From NCBI GenBank assembly GCA_030068145.1, contig JAPJBO010000575.1:1-64000 (forward strand): DNA of 64,000 nt, written 5' to 3'. Positions 32,701 to 40,123 of the stretch are shown piece after piece. The stretch's first letter is position 1, and every line of letters begins with the position of its first letter. The position numbers and the translations under genes were made by a program. The DNA comes from Diplonema papillatum (taxonomy: Eukaryota; Euglenozoa; Diplonemea; Diplonemida; Diplonemidae). The notes below the pieces were generated by a model. It was not told the DNA's origin, searched no databases, and saw only the letters and a list, made by a program, of their open reading frames with translations.

Positions 32701-35408
32701 GCACGACGCCGACGGACATCTGCTTCTTCCTCGAGTCTGTCACCTGCAGGACAGCCATCCGCTCCTTCCGCTCGGTCGTCTTCAGCCAGAACTCGACGCT
32801 GAACGCGTTCATCCGCGCTCCGAACGAGCCGAGCGTCCCGACGTTGACGCAGTAGCAGCCGTTGAAGTACACCCCCGTCTGCGGGAAGACGTCGTGCGCC
32901 CAGTGGGTGCCGTGCGTGGTCCCGACGGCTCCCGTCACGGCCTCCTTCACGGTGGTGCCTGCAGGATTTTGTTTCTCTTTTTTCGAGGAACGTTCGCCGA
33001 ATCACGCCGAGAAACAAAAACGGCTGTCCCGACAGCTGTGGATAGCAGCTACGGACGAAAACGCGGTGTGCTAACAACTGAACAATTGGAACAGCGAAGG
33101 AATGGGTGTCAGTCCGGCTTTCCATCTGCCTGTTCTGTTCCCTAGAACACCACAGGTGGCACATTCGCACACTTTCGCTTCGGCTAGCCAAGGTTGTGTG
33201 TGACCGACCAATCTCTCTTCTTTCTATGAGTTAGCAGGGCGGGAGGCGCGTCAAGCAGCGTGCTTGGACGTCGGACCGGTAGACTAGTCTTAAGCGATTT
33301 CATCGAGTTTCGAGTACGGACACCCCCCCAGATGGCTCTTACCCTGGATCGTCGGACCCTTGGTTCGCTGTGCGAAGACCTTCACAATTCGAATCCGGAT
33401 ACTCTCAAACACCTGTTGAACGCTTACGCCCGCCACTAAGTGCTAAAACAAAAAGAAATGCGTAGCGTTGGTTGGTTGGAAAAGAAGAGGCACCTTCGGA
33501 CCTCCTGCCTTCTTCGATGCTCACGGCGAGCGGCATCCTGCTCAGGAGCCGCCTCGGCGTCGTGGACGAGTCTTGGAGGCTGAACTCGGCGATGGAGCCT
33601 TCGAAGAAGCTGCGCAGGTCGAGCTCCGCCCCTTCTTCGGGCGGCGCGGTGAGCATTTCTGCACCCAGCACGCCGAACGGGTGCCACTCGAGGAAGGAAA
33701 ACGGCTCCTCGGAGAGCCCGTTGATGTACAGCTGCAGGGGAACGCCGTCGACCCGAATCTCGAGCTGGTTCTCCCTCGAGTTGATGCAGTGGCACGACAC
33801 GTGGTGCCACTCGTCGTTGCAGAGGGACTCGAACAGCGCGTGGCCTTCCAGCGGCTTGTGCAGCGAGTCGCTGAGCGCGAACCGGACCACGCCCGGCGCG
33901 ATCTCGTCCTCGCACGTCACGTTGAAGTGCACGGTCAGGCGGCAGCTGCCGGCCATGTCGGCGATGTCGACGACGGCCATTTTCTTCGTCTTCACGCCCG
34001 TCTTCACCCAAAACGCCGCGACGCACGTGCAGCCGGCCTCGTTCAGCCGCGGCAGCCGCGGCAGCCGCACGTGGGCCCTGTTCTCCGGCAAGAAGTTGAG
34101 GGCGAACCCCGATCCGCACCTGCCGCCGGACACGGGGACCCGCACCGGCTCGGCCTGCTCCCGGTCGCTCGACGCGTCGCCGGCGGCGGAGACAGCGTTC
34201 GGGCTCGCGTCGCCGCCGCCGTCCTTGCAGAGCCCGGGGGGCAGCGCGGCGCCGGGGAGCTTCAAGAGGACGGGCGACTGCGCGGAGCCATGCGGGGAGC
34301 CCGGGGGGCCGGGTTTTTTGGGGTTGTGCGCGCGGTGGGGCGAGTCGGGGGACCGGGCGCTGACGTTCGACCCGAGCCGGCCGCGGGGGCTGCGGGGCGC
34401 CGCGTCCGAGCGCGGGGAGAGCAGCGGCGACGACGTCGCAGCCCGCTGCGGGTGGTCGAGCGGGCTCGTGAGGAACAGCGCGCTGCCGCTGCGCGACGGC
34501 GGGCCGGCCCGCGCGGGCGGCGGCGCCGGCGAGCGGAGGTCGAAGAAGTCGTCGGACCGCTGCGCGGGCGACGCCGGCTGCGTACCGGCGTGAGCGGGCG
34601 GCGGCGAGACGAACTGCGTCTTCGCGCTCTTCGGCGTCAGCGCCGCCGGCGGCTGCGGCACGAGGATGATCCCGTCCCTTTCGAGCTCGGCGGTGCGCCG
34701 CTGGATCTCGTGCAGGTAGAGCGCGTGCCGCGTCTTCGACAGGATCGACGGGGGGTCCCCGCCGTTGGTCGCGCGGGCGTCGGGCGCCCGCTTCTTCGGG
34801 GACCCCGACAGCGGCGGGCGCGGCGTGAGGACCGCGCTGTTGATGATGTACGACGCGGAGTGCCGCGCCTTCCGCCGGGCCTCGTCGCGCTTCGCCTTCT
34901 CCTGCTCGCGCCGGTGCTCGGAGAGCTCCTTGTGGCGCTGGAGGCGCTCTTCCTCTTTTTTGGCCTTCGCGTCGCGTCCGCTGGTGTCGATGTGCGCCTT
35001 CGCCTTCGCGAGCACCATCGGGACGAGCAGGGAGAGAACTGTCGACTTCCCGGTGCCCGTGGTGCCATGGAAGATGACGGTGTTGTTGTGCCGCTCCTGG
35101 ATGCGCTCCGCGATGGCCGCCGCGGTGTGCTGGAGGGTCGACCGCTTCGCAGCCTTCGCCGGGTCGCTGACGTCGACGTACCCGTCGACTTCCCAAGTCT
35201 TCACGTCCCCGCCGGGGTTGGTGCCCGGGCCGGCGGTCCTGCCGCCGCCGCCGCCGTCGTCGGCGCCGCCGCCGCCCTGGCACGGCAGCAGCAGCACCTT
35301 GCACCGCTCCTCGGCGACCTGCTGCACCGACGCGACGCGGAAGTCCTCCCGCTTCCCGATCCGGACGACGTCCTTTCCCTGCGCGCCGAAGCACAGCAGC
35401 CGGGGCAT
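17452..35408 (-). CDS. Split kinesin-like / LamG / pseudo-caspase giant protein, seven exons
   Basis: Exons (minus): 35408-33494, 32958-31832, 25056-24160, 23695-21994, 20811-19244, 18317-18030 and 17754-17452. All junctions are GT-AG and phase-compatible, and the sum is 7,800 nt, giving 2,599 aa. Residues 1-130 resemble the N-terminal half of a kinesin motor, with NNTVIFHGTTGTGKST as P-loop. A disordered Pro-rich linker (about 140-428) and two laminin-G/ConA-like domains (about 435-625 and 665-865) follow. Motor-like sequence resumes at 973-1012 and 1156-1313 (FVDLSG, then LNKGS and CWTSSLTTRIL). Then come a caspase-fold domain without catalytic His/Cys (about 1353-1725) and a helical, Ala-rich and solenoid-like C-terminus (about 1880-2599). 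A cytoskeletal scaffold role is inferred; ATPase and protease activity look doubtful. The start follows a C-rich tract and AG, 18 nt upstream. Confidence 0.8.
18030..18317 (-). CDS. Exon 6 of the giant gene
   Basis: This exon is 288 nt, exactly 96 codons, flanked by ACGCACAG and CCAG/GTGTGG. It starts VPSMVGPGVMQCQECGALF, with a CxxC pair, and ends LSLGCLLGLVALAARQ, a helical segment continuing the solenoid-like region. No separate domain is recognised. Confidence 0.7.
18435..18545 (+). repeat. Short GCGCAC element (family B) in intron 5
   Basis: TTTGTTTGTGCGCACTAGCGG, GAACTCAC, TTGGTTCATGTAGTACCG and TTTTTAGTACCAAC follow in order. Relative to the gene the element is inverted compared with the intron-2 copies. 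A degenerate second copy begins near 18597 (TTTTTGTTTGTGCGCACTTC). It is non-coding. Confidence 0.65.
18546..19243. other. Remainder of intron 5 of the giant gene
   Basis: It contains an AGCACAAACTCAAGA block shared with 1395-1430, and GGGGGAAAATCTTAGTTTAATGT-type and CATGTTAGCATCAAGTCTTC-type pieces shared with 51580-51660 and 58315-58385. No exon is seen. Confidence 0.5.
19244..20811 (-). CDS. Exon 5: Ala-rich helix and solenoid-like region
   Basis: Residues 1881-2403 (acceptor GATCCTCAG, donor TTGGAG/GTATCA). A globular part (LAIRVYPTVCASF to GWTEYQVLVASS) precedes a charged, Ala-rich helix likely to form a coiled coil (TRREEGRRAADAAAAASAAA). Then come repeated helical segments such as LMVSTCRALLVHL, FVKVLIASGLWKVVKGLL and VELAQACLLHLSAS. 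They resemble ARM/HEAT-type helices, but no specific repeat consensus is clear. Confidence 0.75.
21235..21985. repeat. About 190-bp minisatellite with GA-rich ends, intron 4
   Basis: Three to four diverged units share CACGCCTTAGCAGTC, GGGACAGGG, TGTTCTCGTGGTCACCGCTA and a terminal run of GAGAGA preceding AACACA. Related single pieces occur at 40370-40445 and, inverted, at 49045-49100. The array fills most of intron 4 and ends within a few bases of the exon-4 donor. Confidence 0.75.
21994..23695 (-). CDS. Exon 4: caspase-fold (C14-like) domain lacking catalytic residues
   Basis: Residues 1314-1880 (acceptor CCGCCAG, donor CCAG/GTACGT). RALVVASWRSGDRRLGASYE with NALRVAAILRKIGFDVIFMH is the usual opening of a caspase p20 unit. 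WVVYIAARSGG sits where YYAGHG carries the catalytic His. After a basic insertion, LILDDTPPDP stands where LDACRSG carries the Cys. A p10-like part follows: GFFSFETTSQE, AHGLGTLLVEAGL and FAALARYVARRAKKK. Both catalytic residues appear replaced, so I call it a pseudo-caspase; this is a motif reading without alignment tools. Confidence 0.7.
23696..24159. other. Intron 3 of the giant gene
   Basis: The intron is 464 bp, GT-AG. Both edges carry nearly the same sequence, CAGGTACGCGCG at the donor and CAGGTGCGCGCC at the acceptor, so a slightly shifted junction would give the same protein length class. A degenerate family-B piece (TTTGTTTAGCGTGCCCACAGG) lies at about 23748-23790. Confidence 0.6.
24160..25056 (-). 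CDS. Exon 3: kinesin switch-II and alpha4/alpha5-like segment
   Basis: Residues 1015-1313, phase 0 at both ends (acceptor CTAAACAG, donor CAG/GTACGC). After a Ser/Pro-rich disordered part, HHIWIFSVGDSMTTFVDLSG resembles kinesin beta7 with the switch-II DLAG. LNKGSFAVEACLAAVGS resembles the INxSLxALGxVI helix, and ECWTSSLTTRILKRYGV resembles YRDSKLTRLLQDSLGG. The first 57 nt of this exon, with its 3' splice site, are duplicated three times upstream in intron 2. Confidence 0.8.
25076..25512. repeat. Intron 2, exon-3 start duplication (copy nearest exon 3) and flanks
   Basis: A minus-strand copy of the exon-3 start with its 3' splice site occupies about 25332-25388 (exon part) plus the CTAAACAG and upstream intron tail to about 25460. 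Family-B element ends (CAGGTGAGTTCCGCTGGCGC) abut it. The block 25193-25300, starting GTTCCGGGTAGCCGAACAG, is found again, nearly identical, at 30647-30760, on the other side of the retroelement. Confidence 0.8.
25513..25735 (+). mobile_element. SINE-like element, family L
   Basis: It runs AAATACTCGAGGGACTGCC to GTGCTTATACAA, close in sequence to the copies at 4306 and 43466. The decayed retroelement begins directly after its 3' end, where the A-rich tail would be. Confidence 0.75.
25736..30646 (+). mobile_element. Decayed RT/RNase H retroelement (DIRS-like or LTR-type), fossil
   Basis: A plus-strand element, opposite to the host gene, inside intron 2. In order it holds a gag-like leader (about 25.7-26.9 kb), reverse-transcriptase sequence with a YFDDF active-site box (to about 28.4 kb) and an RNase-H-like part with TDASPYQLG, FVDNTCTQG and INPSDLPSRQ (to about 29.1 kb). 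Two direct repeats of about 200 bp, nearly identical, lie at about 29558-29755 and 30448-30646. Internal plus terminal direct repeats at the 3' side recall the split repeats of DIRS-like elements, but no tyrosine recombinase is seen, so LTR-type remains possible. It is broken in roughly six places. The high identity of the repeats suggests a moderate age. Confidence 0.7.
30647..31177. repeat. Intron 2, two further copies of the exon-3 start with splice site
   Basis: Minus-strand exon-like pieces lie at about 30788-30844 and 30999-31055. Each is preceded in gene sense by the same intron tail and CTAAACAG acceptor as the true exon 3, and each is cut at the same point (after ATCTCGTGC) by a family-B element end. 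The left copy is followed by a GC-rich insertion (CGGGGCCCCTCGGGTGGGGC) near 30930. Confidence 0.85.
31178..31441 (+). mobile_element. SINE-like element, family L
   Basis: The copy runs from AAATACTCGAGGGACTGCCC to CTGCAAAGCAGGTATACAA, with the CATCGGCATGCTGA inner block also found at 16238-16500. It lies between the exon-start duplications and the 126-bp tandem array of intron 2. Confidence 0.7.
31443..31831 (-). repeat. 126-bp tandem array of the GCGCAC element at the exon-2 donor
   Basis: Three full units start at 31443, 31569 and 31695 (AAGCGCCACACC each time), spaced exactly 126 bp and almost identical. A fourth begins at 31821 and runs into exon 2. In gene sense every unit offers ATG/GTGTGGCGCTTCC where the real donor reads TTA/GTATGGCGCTTCC, so the working 5' splice site is at the edge of the array. 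Each unit contains the family-B core. Confidence 0.9.
31832..32958 (-). CDS. Exon 2: LamG-like domain 2 and pre-switch-I motor segment
   Basis: Residues 639-1014. Hallmarks of a LamG/ConA-like jelly roll are FSVEFWLKTTERKERMAVL, GLWHHVQWKVAD, CFVKIDGCLQDV, FLCIGGHNRRG and FKGMLRHVILSG. The last 42 residues (NFVEILTDVAHDEVVTLLDD and on) align with the kinesin stretch VYVxGLTEVxVxSxEEVLxLL before switch I, but the expected SSRSH box is absent; SKHPVGSAYGKKKK is found instead. The acceptor is CCTGCAG and the donor TTA/GTATGG. The donor lies at the edge of a 126-bp tandem array. Confidence 0.8.
32959..33493. other. Intron 1 of the giant gene
   Basis: The intron is 535 bp, from GTGCCTC to CCTGCAG. 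It contains a short family-L fragment (TTGAACGCTTACGCCCGCCA at about 33417-33436) next to the donor side. Nothing else is recognised. Confidence 0.7.
33494..35408 (-). CDS. Exon 1: kinesin N-half with P-loop, linker, LamG-like domain 1
   Basis: Residues 1-638 plus one base of the next codon. The TWEVDGYVDV...ERHNNTVIFHG segment mirrors kinesin beta-strands leading to the P-loop, here GTTGTGKS at 115-122, followed by an alpha2-like helix. A Lys/Arg/Glu-rich helical stretch (about 145-190) and a Pro/Ser/Arg-rich disordered region follow. From about 435 a concanavalin/laminin-G fold is suggested by CVAAFWVKTGVKTKKMAVV, NDEWHHVSCH, LEIRVDGVPL and FFEGSIAEFSL. The donor is CCGAAG/GTGCCTC. Reverse-strand frames of nearly equal length here are by-products of GC-rich codons. 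Confidence 0.8.
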
Positions 35409-36308
35409 CGCCGGCGTCCACCCCCGCTGCCTCCCACCTTATGCTTTTGCGGCACACGTAGTAGTCCGGGGGGGAGGGGGGGTGTTGAGGGTCCTGGTGT
35501 TGTCGTGTAGCTTGAGTACGCCCTTTTCGGGTGCGACTCGGGCACACCCTCGTTCACTCCAGCGGCGCCGCTGTGTAGCGCGCCGCATGCATTTTTGCTG
35601 TGCAGGTTAAGCCGCTCCACCCTTATCCCCTCGAACGTGCGTCGCGTCGTTCGCGTTGCACACAGCAAATATCTTTTTTTTACTGCTGCGCTTTAGGGGC
35701 AGCAGCTGGATCTGGCCGAGGCCACTTCAGGACAGATCTGGCAGGTGAGCAGCGACACCTCGCAGACGCATAAAAGCGACAGCTCCGCCGTCGCAACGTG
35801 TAATGTGAGCTCCCTGGTGTGCTGGCGCCCTTTGAGTGGATGTTCGTTCTACCTCTCTTCGCTTGCTGATAAGGATGAAACGGTTTCTTCATCGATCGAT
35901 CGCAATCGTACGAGTGGTGAAAGGCTCTGCTACTTCGAAGTTCAGACAAAGGAAAGCACCGGCATGTAATGGTGGAAAAACGTTAAGAACCAGGCACACA
36001 AAGGCTTTTGCCCTTCTAGGTAGGTACCCACAGCAACAAAATCGTAAGAGCCATCACGGTCTACTCTCAGCTCATGCCGATGTGCGCGCTGTTGCGAGCT
36101 GAAAATTCGTAAATTTTGTTTGGCGAATCTGATAATCCTGTATGGGCGTACCGATTTGGTGTGCCCAGTAGCCTGAACAACTCGGTGTGACGCACACTGC
36201 ACGTCGCTGCAAACGTTCATCTGCATCTGAACGCCAACGCAGGCACACACAACTACGAACCTCCTCTGTCCCCAGGCAAACGAGCCTATGGACGATGGCA
36301 TGGGGAAC
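35409..36308. other. 5' flank of the giant gene
   Basis: A C-rich tract and AGs lie just upstream of the start codon (in gene sense). A piece at 35535-35580 (GACTCGGGCACACCCTC ... CTGTGTA) resembles the right end of the small TIR element at 54572-54752. A block at 35697-35745 resembles 49795-49856. No other exon is evident. Confidence 0.4.
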
Positions 36309-36386
36309 TCAGCCGTAGGCTACTTCTAAGTTACGCTGGACCAGCATTACCGCGGTTCAGCGTAACTTGGAGGTGCCCTACGGCTA
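36309..36386. repeat. 78-bp near-perfect hairpin
   Basis: AGCCGTAGG and TTCTAAGTTACGCTG on the left pair with CAGCGTAACTTGGA and CCTACGGCT on the right, around a loop of about 20 bp. No obvious target duplication or second copy is seen. It could be a minimal foldback element or a structured RNA; nothing favours either. Confidence 0.65.
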
Positions 36387-37725
36387 GTTCCAAATGCCTG
36401 AACGATGACCAGTGTGGAGTCCAGGATGCGGACTTAGAGGAGTCTGTGCTTGCAGATGGAAATTGCCAACAGACTTACAGGGTGGCGAACACAGGCCTTT
36501 TGCCACAGATTTTCCCGTACGAAAGTTAGAAAAATAAGGGACCCCGATCAGGAAAGCCCCCCCAAAACCTCCCCCGGTACCCCTGAGGGTTTTGTACAAG
36601 CAAGTACCCAGGCAATGGCTTTCACAAACAAGTTTCCTTCACGGGAAGCATATACCAAAAATAAAAATGCCGCCTAGTCGTAGTTTCCGTCGCATACCCA
36701 GAACCTTTTTCCGCGTCGTAGTTTCCGTCAAGTGCGCACTGCCAATATTTAAAGAATATTCCGGTAAAATATTCTTTCGGGTTTTCCTCATTTTTAGACA
36801 CACCGGGGGGTTTAGATGTTTTCGACACCGGGTTTAAAGTCCTCTGAACAAGCACCTGTTCCATCCGCTCGCACCACGAGAGACTGGTTCACAGGTTAGG
36901 CGTGGGGATGGGATCGGATGATCAAAGTGAGAAGAGACGAAAAAGAAGATAGTCGTAAGCGTGGCTTGACCTCGTGGGTTTGAAGCGCGTCGCGGCCTTA
37001 CGACCGGGTCCCGTGTGCCCTGTTGTTCGGCTGGACTGTACAGTTAACTGCAGAAGTTGATTTCTTGTTGTTCGGGTTGTACGCGGTCGGATGGCCCGGA
37101 AGGAACCCGATAGATGCGCACCGTGTTGAATTCGAGAATCCTTTTTAAAGGATCACTCTGTTACAACCACTTTGCAAACTTCTGAGCTGGCAAACAACTC
37201 TCGGGTAAAAGCAAATAAACCCAACGAAGTGGTGCACAACCGCACCCCTCAGACAGCGGCAGGCAATTCGATGCAGTTCCAGGAGATAGGTAGGAGGAGG
37301 TGGACCGGCTCAGTACACGAGACCAACCTTCCCCTCGACGACAAAACGCACAAGACCGGAGAGGAGGAATGCGAGGGTAAGTTTGGTGTCGTGTCGATTC
37401 GACATGTTCGCGTTCTTTGAGTTGAAGAGGACGGAAGGGCGCAACCACCTTTCTTGGGCAGCGGTGCGACACAACCCAATTTGAAGCGCCGGATACTTTG
37501 TTGATCCCTGAAGTAGGGTCTTCGGAAGCAGAGTGTATTGCCGACTGATCAAGAAAATGGGTGCAAGTTCCTGGCGGCCGGTGGTGAGGCCTGTGGTGAT
37601 GACAACACGAGGATGCAGCCCTGCTTTGGTGTGTCTCAGCCATCACGCGGCCTCAGATCGCCGCTCCCCCGGACCCGGAACCCCAATAACCCATTATGGA
37701 ACAAAATACCGTGGCACGGGTGATC
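36387..37725. other. Intergenic, no gene recognised
   Basis: Only short open frames on both strands and no recognisable repeat. Confidence 0.4.
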
Positions 37726-38898
37726 CGTGTTCGGAAAAAAATTGGACCGGAAAAAAATTGGACCGGAAAAATGTTTGGACCGGAAAAAAATTGGACTTTT
37801 CGGAGGTTCTGAAAAATTTGGACTTTTTTCGGGTTTTGTTTTTTCTTTGTGGTATTTCGAAGCCTGAACCAGGGAACCTCTGCCACTCGTTTCTTTGTCA
37901 ATATGCTCCGGTCTTTCTGAGCATACAAGTATGCAGGCCGGAAACCGGCCGCACCGGAACGAGGGCACCGGTATTGTAAGCGAGGCAAATATGCGGTGTT
38001 TTTCTCGGGATAGCGGGGAAGCTTTTTGTTTGCAGTCAACGATGCACCCGCTTCTGTTGAGGTCATCGTAGTTGACAACGCCTATCCGGTTTCAGGGGTC
38101 GTGGAAGTTGACCCGGCGCTTTTTGACCCTTGCTACGACAACATTATGGAAAACTATGGAGGTGACGAAGACACTGATCAAAGCGAGTTGATACCTGAGG
38201 CGGAACTTTCAAACGTTCCTCTTGCGAAGATCAAATCGCAGAAGGTTGGTGAGCTTGACGTCACAGAAAGCATCCGGGCATTCCGCGATCGAAGGTGAGG
38301 GCAATAGTGACAGTAGCGATGATCAGATGGTGTACAATGAGGAGACGGAGACGAGAGCACCACCGATGCCAACAGCGGCGAGAATGTGCGTGTTGCCTCT
38401 TCTCTCACCGCTAAACCCTCGTCTCTCCTCAAGCTAGAATGCACTGAAGAAGGAAGCAAACGGACTGCACGTCGCGTTATTGGGCCAAGCCCGTCCAAGC
38501 AGGGACTGCACTGCAGCGGCTTCGACACACCAATCCAGAACACGGTCAGTACTCGTCGTTGTGCACATTGCGACGTGAATTTGAGTGGTGTTTGCGCTTC
38601 TGACAAGTTGGCAAACGACAATTAATTCTTCATACCTTAAATCCGCGTCGCAGTGCCCGCTAATTATTTCATAGGGTACGGTCACTGTTCAGTCTCAAAA
38701 CTCATCATCCGCAACGACTGCTCTTTTGTCCACGGCTAGTTGACTCCGTTGGCTTCATTTCACAAGGCATCCAGTGAAACTGGTTTTGCCGGAAAAATAT
38801 TTGGACCGGAAAAATGTTTGGACCGGAAAAATTTTGGACGTTTTGGGGGGCTGAAAAATATTTGGAACTTTTTTTGGTCCAACATTTTTCCGAACATG
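37726..38898. mobile_element. Candidate TIR element with TTGGACCGGAAAAA tandem ends
   Basis: The left edge CCGTGTTCGGAAAAAAATTG and the right edge, read in reverse (CCATGTTCGGAAAAATGTTG), form inverted termini of about 24 bp. Inside each end lie several direct TTGGACCGGAAAAA repeats in the same orientation (37740-37850 and 38785-38885), so the ends are both inverted and directly repeated. One exon-like frame lies inside. No transposase domain is recognised and no target duplication is evident. Confidence 0.5.
38036..38294 (+). CDS. Exon-like frame, acidic protein of unknown family
   Basis: An open frame flanked by a strong acceptor (TTTTTGTTTGCAG) and a strong donor (CGAAG/GTGAGG). It reads DAPASVEVIVVDNAYPVSGV, then an acidic stretch (YGGDEDTDQSEL) and ends ESIRAFRDR. 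The splice signals and composition favour a real internal exon, perhaps the N-terminal part of a protein carried by the surrounding TIR element. No other exon could be linked to it. Confidence 0.4.
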
Positions 38899-39310
38899 GT
38901 ATATCAAAATCCACACGTGGTACCTGTGAATCCACACATGGAAGCACACGTGGGGGAAGAAGAAGAAAAAGGCCGCTCCTGGTCCCGGGACGTGACGGTC
39001 AACCACAGCTTGCAAAGCTTGAGTCGGAGGCAGCACACCCGTCCGCTCTGCCCTGCGGCTGACCGTCTCGACGAGCTTGTGTACAGCGCGAGCGCCAAGC
39101 CCCAAGGTGCGCCAAGCCTTGATGCTTTAGTTTGGGAAATCGGTAGCCACTTGACCCGTAGGCCCGTGGCTCTGCAGTACTGCCGAACACGTGAAGCTTG
39201 CTCCCGTGTAGCAGGCTTTCCCTGGTACCTACACGTGGGGGAAAAGTTTAAAAATATTAACGTGTTGAGATCCACACGGTCCACACGTGGATCGTATCTC
39301 TCGTGCATTA
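38889..39310. repeat. CACGTG-type inverted-repeat element, split by a nested insertion
   Basis: AAATCCACACGTGGTACCTG on the left and GATCCACACGGTCCACACGT on the right match the uninterrupted relative at 54020-54150. Here about 270 bp of family R lies between them. Confidence 0.6.
38960..39231. mobile_element. SINE-like family R insertion with target-site duplication
   Basis: The insert runs from a GAAGAAGAAAAAGGCCGCTC start to CCCTGGTACCT and is flanked by ACACGTGGGGGAA on both sides (about 38947-38959 and 39232-39244), a 13-bp duplication. The same unit lies at 53181-53430 and diverged relatives at 7079-7380 and about 612-742. The insert is purine-rich at one end (a T/C-rich tail on the other strand), as expected of a retroposed short element. 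No polymerase III boxes are clear. Confidence 0.7.
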
Positions 39311-39665
39311 TTAGCCAAGTGGCCCATTCTGTTGCTTTTCCGCTGGGCTCCTGATAGCGGACTCGCGCGCAAACAGACAGTATGACTGCTGTGTTGCGGG
39401 CTGCAAATTCATCCAAGATTTGTCTGTAGGTTACATCACTCTGTCCAAAAAATCGCGTGAGGTTGGCTCCGTAGCTTAGAATATGTCGTTCATCGCTAGC
39501 CGTCAGGACATGATCTGCACTTCCTCGGTGGTTGCAGCCTTCTACGGCACCCTCGTTGCGGGTTTTGAACGGCATGATGGCTCTACGGGTGAGTGCTCGG
39601 AGGAGGTCGTAGCTCCATGCAGGTTCCGCAATGTCCGCAGGGCTTATGCGCCTTTTTTTTTTGTC
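39311..39665 (-). other. Unassigned coding-like frame
   Basis: A minus-strand frame reads DIAEPAWSYDLLRALTRRAI, GANLTRFFGQSDVTYRQILD and AARNTAVILSVCARVRY over about 115 codons before entering repeat sequence. The composition looks protein-like, but no family, start or splice context is clear. It may be a fragment of a host or transposon gene. Confidence 0.25.
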
Positions 39666-40123
39666 GTATAAGATCGCAGATCTTAGAAGACTAATACATA
39701 TCACGAATACCTAACACTCGCACAAGGTAAAATACCCCCGTCGCTATCCTGAAAACATCGTAACTTGACCCCTCGCGTCGATTGTGACCAACACACCGAA
39801 TCACTGCCTGACCTTTCTACTTTCGATTTATGCATCATACGCGACGGTGAAGACGAAGCAAGACGGAGCCAGTGTACGCAGTAGGAGGAGGATGTATTAT
39901 AGGGTAAACAGTAAACTTGGGAAACGGCTCAAGTTTGCAATGCAAGCCCCTGATCAACATTGCGGTGTCAACACACGAAACGGCACGTCGCGTTGCCCGA
40001 GCCGAGAAGTGGTGTCAGACGTGCCGGGGCCGAACACAATAGGTTCGACCCGGTGTCCACCCCGCTTGCTGGCATTCCGACGAAATGCGGCGACGCTGCT
40101 GGAGGTTCTGCAAGCTTCTTCCC
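39666..40123. other. 3' flank of the methyltransferase-like gene
   Basis: No second gene is recognised; short open frames only. Confidence 0.4.

Noticed and set aside
33436-35547. Very long overlapping frames on both strands (680-703 codons) over exon 1 of the giant gene
   Set aside because: They are shadows of GC-rich codon use. Only the frame with P-loop and LamG motifs and phase-compatible splice sites is supported.
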